From Candidatus Gorgonimonas leptogorgiae (lineage in GTDB: Bacteria; Pseudomonadota; Gammaproteobacteria; Pseudomonadales; Endozoicomonadaceae), in NCBI GenBank assembly GCA_929200515.1, contig CAKNAD010000201.1, positions 1 to 5,297 on the forward strand: a DNA stretch of 5,297 nt. Reading direction: 5' to 3'. The notes under the pieces were generated by a model, which searched no databases, was not told the DNA's origin, and worked only from the letters and a program-made list of their open reading frames with translations. Numbering within the stretch: the first letter of the stretch is position 1; the number at the start of each line of letters is the position of its first letter. The position numbers and the translations under genes are program-made. Shown one piece after another: positions 1-4,876 of this stretch.

Positions 1-120
1 ACGAGGATTAAGTCTTATTTACGCTCCAAAGGCTATGATCGCTTGCCCAGCGACTATGTGGTTATATTAGCAAAAAACCGTGTACAGAAACAAGTACAAT
101 ATTTTAAGAATTACTGGTAA
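1..120 (+). CDS. C-terminal fragment of an unrecognised protein
   Basis: An open frame runs from the first base of the window to a TAA at 118-120, giving 39 C-terminal residues. The start lies outside the window. The fragment is basic and aromatic, with a hydrophobic core DYVVILAK followed by an amphipathic tail that ends in YFKNYW. Two things argue that it is coding: the open frame meets the window edge, and a hairpin terminator follows the stop within 20 bases. A hydrophobic strand close to the C-terminus followed by a basic tail would suit the last strand of a Rossmann-like enzyme such as a methyltransferase, but that is only a guess. I do not recognise the family. The stop codon is followed directly by ATG (121-123), but that frame closes shortly afterwards and is not a gene. 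Confidence 0.7.
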   Translation, partial: TRIKSYLRSKGYDRLPSDYVVILAKNRVQKQVQYFKNYW

Positions 121-136
121 ATGTTATGGCTTATAT

Positions 137-160
137 CCCGTACCTAAAGGAACGGGTTTT
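137..160 (+). terminator. Rho-independent terminator after the partial gene
   Basis: The stem is CCCGT (137-141) with ACGGG (152-156). An A-A mismatch, two further C-G pairs and a TAAA loop lie inside it, and TTTT follows at 157-160. It begins 16 bases past the stop codon of the upstream plus-strand fragment. The T run is short. No T run follows on the minus strand, so it should not terminate the tRNA operon that approaches from the other side. Bases 161-304 hold nothing else I can identify. Confidence 0.6.
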
Positions 161-304
161 ACTGCACTTTTTGATAAAAAATAACAGATATCGGTTTTCA
201 TAATAGAAGATAGATAACGTATAAATAATATTTAAAATAATATACGATATTGAAATAAAAAGATAAGCAAGATACTAAAGGACAAATAAACTTCCTGTAT
301 GATT

Positions 305-389
305 TGGTGCGGAAGGAGAGACTCGAACTCTCACGCCTTTCGGCACTGGTACCTAAAACCAGCGTGTCTACCAATTCCACCACATCCGC
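305..389 (-). tRNA. tRNA-Leu (anticodon UAG)
   Basis: Read on the minus strand this is a class II tRNA beginning GCGGATG and ending CTTCCGC, discriminator A and an encoded CCA. The anticodon stem is CTGGT/ACCAG with loop TTTAGGT, giving UAG for CUA codons. The long variable arm (GCC, GAAA loop, GGC) and the D-loop GGTAGA are typical of leucine tRNAs. The T arm is GAGAG/CTCTC around TTCGAGT. It is the last gene of the Pro-Arg-His-Leu cluster. One oddity is that acceptor position 6-67 reads T opposite T, a U-U mismatch (bases 384 and 314). Confidence 0.97.
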
Positions 390-462
390 ATTTTTTGTAA
401 ATTCTCGTATTATTATTCTTTATTTTGTCTTGCTATTATCTTGATTAACGCTAGAAAGATAC

Positions 463-539
463 TGGGGTGGACGAAGGGGCTTGAACCCTCGACCGCCGGA
501 ATCACAATCCGGAGCTCTACCAACTGAGCTACGCCCACC
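463..539 (-). tRNA. tRNA-His (anticodon GUG)
   Basis: On the minus strand the acceptor stem is GTGGGCG with CGTCCAC, and the anticodon stem CCGGA/TCCGG encloses TTGTGAT, giving GUG. The extra 5' G (-1) that identifies histidine tRNA is encoded at base 539. It sits opposite discriminator C (complement of base 466), and an encoded CCA follows at 463-465. The D arm (GCTC...GAGC) and T arm (GAGGG/CCCCT with one G-T pair, around TTCAAGC) are normal. A 73-base spacer separates it from tRNA-Leu. Confidence 0.98.
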
Positions 540-644
540 ATTAAACTTTTAGATTACAACTACTATAATAAACTTATATAATTAGTAATAATACTTTTAG
601 TTATTTTTGCCTAGCTGCTAGAGTTAAAAGATAATAAATGCGTA

Positions 645-661
645 TTGCAACTTTGTTGCAA
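645..661. repeat. Short hairpin in the tRNA-Arg/tRNA-His spacer
   Basis: TTGCAAC (645-651) and GTTGCAA (655-661) form a perfect 7-bp inverted repeat around a TTT loop. It sits inside the 159-base spacer (540-698) between tRNA-Arg and tRNA-His, which is much longer than the 13-base Pro-Arg spacer. No T run follows on the minus strand, so it is not an ordinary terminator. It could be a stem in the precursor transcript that affects processing. No degraded tRNA or gene is visible in the rest of this spacer. Confidence 0.5.
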
Positions 662-698
662 GGCACATTTAATTTATCTGTTATTCTTTTTACGTATA

Positions 699-775
699 TG
701 GCGCACCCAGCAGGACTCGAACCTGCGACCGTCCGCTTAGAAGGCGGATGCTCTATCCAGCTGAGCTACGGGTGC
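699..775 (-). tRNA. tRNA-Arg (anticodon UCU)
   Basis: On the minus strand the gene begins GCACCCG and ends TGGGTGC, discriminator G, encoded CCA. Position 7-66 is a G-T pair. The anticodon stem TCCGC/GCGGA encloses CTTCTAA, giving UCU for AGA codons, which are common in AT-rich genomes. The T arm is GCAGG/CCTGC around TTCGAGT and the D arm is regular. It is the second gene in transcription order, 13 bases after tRNA-Pro. Confidence 0.98.
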
Positions 776-788
776 TTCGCTATATTAG

Positions 789-865
789 TGGTCGGGGTAG
801 AGAGATTCGAACTCCCGACATCCTGCTCCCAAAGCAGGCGCGCTACCAGACTGCGCTATACCCCG
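789..865 (-). tRNA. tRNA-Pro (anticodon UGG)
   Basis: On the minus strand the acceptor stem is CGGGGTA/TACCCCG, starting with the C1-G72 pair typical of bacterial proline tRNAs. Discriminator A and an encoded CCA follow. The anticodon stem CCTGC/GCAGG encloses TTTGGGA, giving UGG, which can read all or most proline codons. The T arm is GGGAG/CTCTC (one G-T pair) around TTCGAAT. It is the first gene of the operon, 24 bases after the predicted transcription start. Confidence 0.98.
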
Positions 866-896
866 ATACGTAACCTATACATAATCAATTGGAAGC

Positions 897-925
897 ATAC
901 TACCGCGAATATCTTGTTTCGTCAA
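897..925 (-). promoter_or_regulatory. Sigma-70-type promoter of the tRNA operon
   Basis: On the minus strand the -35 box TTGACG (920-925, five of six consensus) and the -10 box TAGTAT (897-902, four of six) are exactly 17 bases apart. The predicted start is near base 890, leaving a leader of about 24 bases before tRNA-Pro. It lies in the 85-base gap after the putP stop codon, so the tRNAs need not depend on readthrough from putP. Confidence 0.65.
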
Positions 926-950
926 CTATTAAATTAAAAAAAATACAAAT

Positions 951-2465
951 TTATTTTAATTTCTCTTTTACTTCCATGAATTTATCTATTATATCTTTTT
1001 CTGGATGACGGGTTATTAAGCTAACTATTATTATCGATACTAACGAAATAATAAACCCTGGAATTATTTCATAAACCATTCCAAAATAATCTGGTAGTAA
1101 TTCTGGAAAATGCTCCCAAGAGTATTTCCAAGCTATTGTGGTTGCTCCACCAGCGACTATACCAGCAAGAGTGCCAGGGTAATTTATTCTTTTCCAATAT
1201 AAAGACATTAATAGCGCCGGACCAAAAGATGCTCCTAAACCTGCCCATGCATAAGAAACAAGCCCCAAAACAGTAGAATTAGGATTATATGCTAAAACAG
1301 TTGCTATAATAGATATTACCGCAACAGAAATTCTTCCTAAATGCAATAGCTCTGTAGCTGTTGCTTCTGGTCGAATAAAACGAGCATAAATATCTTCTGC
1401 TATTGTTGTTGAGCATATTAAAAGTTGTGAGTCGGCTGTACTCATGATAGCTGCTAAAATAGCTGCAAGTAATACTCCAGCCATTAATGGATGAAATAAA
1501 ACAGAAACTAATTGAATAAAAATTTGCTCAGGATCAATTAACGGTAAGCCATGTTGATTAACATATAGCATTCCACACCAACCTACAGCAACTGCTCCAA
1601 CCATACAAAGAAATGTCCAAGTAACGGCTATATGTCTAGAGATTTTCAATTCACGATAATTTTTTATGGCGGCGAATCTAGCTAAAATATGAGGTTGTCC
1701 AAAATAACCTAAACCCCAAGCTGCTAACGATATTATAGATAAAAAAGATAATTTTTCGCCTTTGGAATCAACAAATAAATTTAAAAAATATGGATTTGCT
1801 TCATTTGTTAGTGGTATTACATCTTGAAAATTATTAGGGATACTATTTAATGCGAAAATAGGCACAATTAATAGGGCTGCCATCATCATTAAACCTTGAA
1901 TCATGTCAGTCCAGCAGACTGCCATAAAACCACCGAATAATGTATATGATACAACACTAATCGTTCCGATAGTTACTGCTATTTTATAGTCAAAATCAAA
2001 CACCGCTGAAAATAATTTACCCCCTGCTACTAATCCGGCACTAGTATAAAATAAGAAAAAAACTAAAATCAATATAGACGATATTAACTGTATAATCTTT
2101 TTGTTATCTTTAACTCTATTAGATAAAAAATCTGGTATTGTTAACGAGTTATCAAGAACTTCGCTATATACTCTAAGAGGCTTCGCAAGAAACATCCAAT
2201 TGCACCAACCACCAATAAGCAACCCTCCAGTAAGCCATATGCCGTCTAAGCCACTTATTAATACATATCCGGGAAGCCCTAATAATAGCCAACCGCTCAT
2301 ATCAGATGCTCCAGCACTTAAAGCAGTTGTCCAAGGACCTAGTGATCTTCCTCCAAGAAAATAGTCTTCTGAATTTTTAGTTTTTAGGTAAGCGTATATC
2401 CCGATTAAAAACATTCCTATAAAATAAATAAAAAAAGTTATTACTAGTTGATTCGTCATATTCAT
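951..2465 (-). CDS. putP: Sodium/proline symporter PutP
   Basis: This 504-residue inner-membrane protein belongs to the solute:sodium symporter family and imports L-proline with Na+. E. coli PutP has 502 residues. The N-terminal part shares E. coli numbering: R40, then SAGASDMSGW at 50-59 with the functional residues D55, S57 and G58. W250, Y254 and P258 in WGLGYFGQP have the spacing of the E. coli proline-site residues W244, Y248 and P252. S342-T343 in AAIMST match the Na+-site pair S340-T341. About a dozen hydrophobic helices run through the chain. The ATG at 2463-2465 has AGAAGG at 2475-2480, nine bases upstream. The in-frame ATG two codons later would be 15 bases from that site and is less likely. 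No putA or other proline catabolic gene is nearby. I see no convincing terminator after it: there is a T run at 936-943 on the minus strand, but only an all-A/T stem precedes it. Confidence 0.97.
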   Translation of the reverse strand: MNMTNQLVITFFIYFIGMFLIGIYAYLKTKNSEDYFLGGRSLGPWTTALSAGASDMSGWLLLGLPGYVLISGLDGIWLTGGLLIGGWCNWMFLAKPLRVYSEVLDNSLTIPDFLSNRVKDNKKIIQLISSILILVFFLFYTSAGLVAGGKLFSAVFDFDYKIAVTIGTISVVSYTLFGGFMAVCWTDMIQGLMMMAALLIVPIFALNSIPNNFQDVIPLTNEANPYFLNLFVDSKGEKLSFLSIISLAAWGLGYFGQPHILARFAAIKNYRELKISRHIAVTWTFLCMVGAVAVGWCGMLYVNQHGLPLIDPEQIFIQLVSVLFHPLMAGVLLAAILAAIMSTADSQLLICSTTIAEDIYARFIRPEATATELLHLGRISVAVISIIATVLAYNPNSTVLGLVSYAWAGLGASFGPALLMSLYWKRINYPGTLAGIVAGGATTIAWKYSWEHFPELLPDYFGMVYEIIPGFIISLVSIIIVSLITRHPEKDIIDKFMEVKEKLK

Positions 2466-2493
2466 TTATATTAACCTTCTTATAAAATATTTA

Positions 2494-2505
2494 CTGTATA
2501 TACAG
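2494..2505. promoter_or_regulatory. Perfect 12-bp palindrome in the putP leader
   Basis: CTGTATATACAG is perfectly self-complementary and lies 29 bases upstream of the putP start codon, where the -10 region and transcription start would be expected. It overlaps the left end of the repeat element at 2497-2563. It could be an operator, or it could simply arise from the repeat end. It is four bases too short for a gammaproteobacterial LexA box (CTG-N10-CAG). No putP promoter with good -35 and -10 boxes can be picked with confidence around it. Confidence 0.35.
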
Positions 2506-2563
2506 GTAGCAGATAGAACTAAAAACTTATAATCACTTACTGAAAACTCGCCACCTGTATATA
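2497..2563 (+). repeat. Interspersed palindromic repeat element, copy 1 (67 bp)
   Basis: The element is bounded by TATATACAGGTAGC (2497-2510) and GCCACCTGTATATA (2550-2563). These are inverted ends that pair over 14 bp with a single A-C mismatch. Its internal and right-hand part (2519-2563) recurs on the opposite strand at 5239-5295. Twenty bases are identical (2519-2538), then there is one difference, then eight identical (2540-2547), then a 12-base gap in this copy, then a shared GCCAC-TGTA-ATA end. It encodes nothing and lies 32 bases upstream of the putP start codon. A miniature mobile palindromic element is the simplest reading, but no transposase is visible. Exact target duplications cannot be called in such AT-rich flanks. 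Confidence 0.7.
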
Positions 2564-2753
2564 GGCATTTAAATTTAAAGTACTGTTTTATACTACCATG
2601 TAACTATAACTTGTCGTTTGATATACAGATAAAATCTTTTGCTATATATTTGCTATTTAAGTATAACTTTATGCAAAAATACTAATTATAACGACTATTT
2701 TAGTCTTCTATTTTAAAATTATCAAGAATATATTTTTTCATATAAGTAGTAAT

Positions 2754-2781
2754 AAAGCTATTGTTATATACAAATAGCTTT
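2754..2781. repeat. AT-rich hairpin, 9-bp stem
   Basis: AAAGCTATT (2754-2762) and AATAGCTTT (2773-2781) form a perfect 9-bp stem around a 10-base loop in the putP-mltB intergenic region. Neither strand has a clear T run directly after the stem, and no gene ends nearby, so a terminator role is unlikely. It may be a cruciform or part of repeat debris, since a repeat-like end follows at 2794-2807. Confidence 0.4.
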
Positions 2782-2964
2782 AGAATTTTATCTGCCACGT
2801 ATATATAAACAAATGCTATTTCATGACGTTGCTTTTTTATCTTATTATTTAGTGGTAAAAATTTAATCTTTCTTAATGTAAGCCGAGATAAAGCACATAG
2901 TTTTTTTTGTGTTTTATATTTTCTGTTCGCTTATAAAACCTTATAAAATTAGTACTATACTTAT

Positions 2965-2970
2965 TATAAT
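2965..2970 (+). promoter_or_regulatory. Probable -10 box of mltB
   Basis: TATAAT matches the consensus exactly and lies 26 bases upstream of the mltB start codon, which would put transcription start near 2976 with a leader of about 20 bases. The region 16-18 bases upstream (TTATAA and overlapping hexamers) is a poor -35, so support rests on the -10 box and its position. Confidence 0.4.
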
Positions 2971-2996
2971 GATACTTGATTTTGTTAGGTGTGTTT

Positions 2997-4094
2997 ATGA
3001 AACAAAAGTTAAGATATAAAATATTTTTGTATACTACTAATATGTTTTTTTATTGCATCTTTTTATGTTTACCGACTATAGCAACCGAAAATAAAAGTGT
3101 CACTAATACCTACTTAGACAGAGATAACGTTAAAAAGTTTATAACTAAATTACATTACGATAATAACATACCTATTGAAAAAATAGAGTCCATAGTTAAA
3201 CAGGCAAAAAAATCTGATAAAGCACTAGAATTAATATCAAAACCAATAGAAAGCAACATCGATTTAAACAGCTATAAAAATATTTTTATTACAAATAAAA
3301 TGCTATCTAAAGGAATAGCTTTTTGGAATAAAAACGAAGCAATACTCATGCATTTTGAAGAAAAAATGGGCATCCCACCTGCTATTATTGTCAGCCTGCT
3401 AGGAGTAGAAAGTAGATTTGGAGAAAACTCTGGTGGCTTTAAAGTATTAGATGTATTAGCAACATTAAGTTTTGACTTCCCGAGACGAGAAAAATTTTTT
3501 CAGAAGGAGCTAGAACACTTTTTAATTTTTTTGTGTAAACAAAATGCTAGCCCTGATGACTTTACAGGATCTTACGCTGGTGCTATGGGAATGCCACAAT
3601 TTATGCCATCAAGCTATAAATATTATGCTATTAGCTACAATTCAGCAAACACCCCCGATATCTGGCATAAAGATCATGACAGCATAGCAAGCATAGCTAA
3701 TTATATGCATAAAAATGGCTGGAAAAAAAATGGCATGGTAGCAACAAAAATAATTATTAGTGGTAGCAAAAGCGAAGAAATATGCCATAATAAAAACAAC
3801 CTAAAATATACGGTCAGACATCTAAGAAAAAATGGCTGTTGCATTAGTAAAGAAATAGCAGAAACCGAAGCCGTGCTACCGATGATGCACAAAGGAGAAA
3901 CTAGCGATGATTTTTGGATAGGCTTCCATAATTTTGGCGTTATCACTAAATATAATAGAAGCCAAATATACGCTTTAACAGTGCATTTGCTAGCTGAAGC
4001 ATTAGAAAAACAACGTAGTTTGATACCGCAAACCCCTAATCAGCTGAATGATAGCGTTGCTTTAATTCTAGATAAAACTGTGCTTCACAAGTGA
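2997..4094 (+). CDS. mltB: Lytic murein transglycosylase, MltB family
   Basis: This 365-residue protein is a periplasmic peptidoglycan-cleaving enzyme that breaks the MurNAc-GlcNAc bond and leaves 1,6-anhydroMurNAc ends. Residues 1-29 are a signal peptide (KQKLRYK, a long hydrophobic stretch, cleavage likely after TIA). Neither cysteine in it has a lipobox, unlike E. coli lipoprotein MltB. The catalytic Glu is E138 in GVESRFG (136-142). Other family blocks are VLDVLATLSFDFPRR (150-164), SYAGAMGMPQFMPSSY (192-207), ASIANYMHKNGW (ending at 242) and FHNFGVITKYNRS (310-322). The loop before ASIANYM, an acidic DGDG-type metal site in the E. coli enzyme, lacks those acids here. The ATG at 2997 is preferred because AGGTG precedes it by a good spacing. 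An in-frame TTG at 2976 would put seven extra residues before the signal peptide. The last 19 codons overlap the opposing gene. Confidence 0.95.
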   Translation: MKQKLRYKIFLYTTNMFFYCIFLCLPTIATENKSVTNTYLDRDNVKKFITKLHYDNNIPIEKIESIVKQAKKSDKALELISKPIESNIDLNSYKNIFITNKMLSKGIAFWNKNEAILMHFEEKMGIPPAIIVSLLGVESRFGENSGGFKVLDVLATLSFDFPRREKFFQKELEHFLIFLCKQNASPDDFTGSYAGAMGMPQFMPSSYKYYAISYNSANTPDIWHKDHDSIASIANYMHKNGWKKNGMVATKIIISGSKSEEICHNKNNLKYTVRHLRKNGCCISKEIAETEAVLPMMHKGETSDDFWIGFHNFGVITKYNRSQIYALTVHLLAEALEKQRSLIPQTPNQLNDSVALILDKTVLHK

Positions 4095-4707
4095 ATGCAT
4101 AAGGTACAGCCCAAATTAATCCTATACCTAAAGTTAAGCCACAGAGTATACCTAATGACATAAAGATAAGAAATAAACTAAATAATTGCCATTTATAACC
4201 ATAGATCATGTTTCTGCTTGTTGCCAAGATATTAACAACTTTCATATCAGAATTTTCTATTAAAACAAAATATACTTGCGATAGCATAAGACTAATAATC
4301 GCATAAATTACTAACCAAGCAAAGAAAACCAACCAAAAAACTCCTGAGCTTTCTAGGGCAATAAAATATAGCAACAAATTAATCATCTCTAAACCACAAA
4401 ATAATAGCGCTAGAGGAATAATTTTTTTATAGTAATTAAAGCCTCTAAAGATATCACTAAAATATACAGGTTTATTTTGAACTATTTTTAATGTAAAAAT
4501 ACTTAACCCAAAAAACAATATAACCCTCAATACATTTGATAAAACATAAGATATAACCCCAGCTAAAGGTGTTTGAATGACAGAACAAATACCAGCTAAG
4601 ATTACTGATATTAAGGCAATAGTAAAATAAGCACCACAGGCTATAGGCCACTTTCCTTCTAACGCATCTAGTCCTTTATTCAGTACTTGACGATTGGTAA
4701 AATCCAT
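4036..4707 (-). CDS. Multi-pass inner-membrane protein, DUF975-like
   Basis: This protein has 223 residues and five or six hydrophobic segments, roughly at 20-44, 48-75, 95-118, 122-150 and 172-208, the last long enough for two. The cytoplasmic N-terminus carries no signal peptide. Two blocks resemble the DUF975 membrane family as I remember it: KIVQNKPVYFSDIFRGF (74-90), and SRNMIYGYKWQLF (164-176) leading into LGIGLIWAVPYAFTCEAQFY (193-212). Members have no well-defined biochemical function, and I infer none here. The start is ATG 4705-4707, with a strong AGAGGTG site (4713-4719) placed correctly. A TTG eight codons upstream (4729-4731) would include that site in the coding region. Its 3' end overlaps the convergent mltB by 59 bases, so neither gene can have its own terminator between them. 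A profile search against DUF975 (PF06161) would settle the family. Confidence 0.88.
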   Translation of the reverse strand: MDFTNRQVLNKGLDALEGKWPIACGAYFTIALISVILAGICSVIQTPLAGVISYVLSNVLRVILFFGLSIFTLKIVQNKPVYFSDIFRGFNYYKKIIPLALLFCGLEMINLLLYFIALESSGVFWLVFFAWLVIYAIISLMLSQVYFVLIENSDMKVVNILATSRNMIYGYKWQLFSLFLIFMSLGILCGLTLGIGLIWAVPYAFTCEAQFYLELKQRYHSAD

Positions 4708-4772
4708 ATCAACACCTCTAAATTTAGGCAATTATCCTTCTTTTTATAGTAATCGTTCAATGCCACAACTTA

Positions 4773-4781
4773 ATTATAGCA
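4773..4781 (-). promoter_or_regulatory. Extended -10 promoter of the DUF975-like gene
   Basis: On the minus strand the sequence reads TGCTATAAT, a perfect TATAAT with the TGn extension that can replace a weak -35 box. No good -35 hexamer is present 16-18 bases upstream. Transcription would start near 4766, giving a leader of about 59 bases before the ATG at 4707. One arm of the inverted repeat 4774-4822 overlaps this box. Confidence 0.5.
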
Positions 4782-4822
4782 CAAATAAACATCTAAAGGA
4801 TTTGTTGAATTATGTGCTATAA
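4774..4822. repeat. 10-bp perfect inverted repeat around the promoter
   Basis: TTATAGCACA (4774-4783) and TGTGCTATAA (4813-4822) are exact inverted copies separated by 29 bases. A smaller pairing, ACAAAT (4781-4786) with ATTTGT (4800-4805), lies inside. The arm at 4774-4783 overlaps the extended -10 box, so the pair could be two operator half-sites. No T run follows on either strand, so it is not a typical terminator for the small gene upstream, and none other is visible for that gene. Confidence 0.55.
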
Positions 4823-4876
4823 GCAAGTTTAGAGATTTAACTTTTATATTTATTAATGTGTTACTTTTATAGCTTA

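Larger units (their letters stand above)
2466..2996. other. 531-base intergenic region between divergent putP and mltB
   Basis: This very AT-rich stretch separates the two divergent genes and should hold both promoters. It contains the putP ribosome-binding site (2475-2480), a 12-bp palindrome (2494-2505), a 67-bp inverted-repeat element (2497-2563), a 9-bp hairpin (2754-2781) and a TATAAT box for mltB (2965-2970). I see no gene with a credible start. A 76-codon open frame on the minus strand (2703-2930) has no ATG near its beginning and is listed only as a finding. A related repeat end, GCCACGTATATATA, lies at 2794-2807. Confidence 0.8.

Noticed and set aside
198..383. Minus-strand 61-residue open frame over tRNA-Leu
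   Set aside because: Its first part is the sense translation of the tRNA-Leu gene and the rest is low-complexity AT-rich DNA.
638..937. Plus-strand 99-residue open frame over two tRNA genes
   Set aside because: It is the antisense translation of tRNA-Arg and tRNA-Pro (MAHPAGLEPATVRLE and VERFELPTSCSQSRR), a well-known false protein in annotations.
936..960. Rho-independent terminator for putP
   Set aside because: There is a run of eight T on the minus strand, but the only possible stem is all A-T and includes the stop codon, so it is too weak to call.
2101..2364. Plus-strand 87-residue open frame inside putP
   Set aside because: It lies antisense to the strongly conserved N-terminal part of PutP and has no protein features of its own.
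2494..2505. LexA (SOS) box upstream of putP
   Set aside because: The gammaproteobacterial LexA box is CTG-N10-CAG, whereas this is CTG-N6-CAG. putP is also not an expected SOS gene.
2528..2533. TATAAT inside repeat copy 1 as a plus-strand promoter
   Set aside because: No -35 box precedes it at 16-18 bases, and the nearest plus-strand gene is more than 450 bases away.
2976..2996. TTG start for mltB seven codons upstream
   Set aside because: The ATG at 2997 has AGGTG at the right spacing. The TTG has no such site, would coincide with the predicted transcription start, and would put a hydrophobic stretch before the basic part of the signal peptide.
3701..3946. Minus-strand 81-residue open frame inside mltB
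   Set aside because: It is an antisense shadow of a conserved transglycosylase region.
4708..4731. TTG start for the DUF975-like gene eight codons upstream
   Set aside because: The strong AGAGGTG site lies between this TTG and the ATG at 4707, showing that the ATG is the start.
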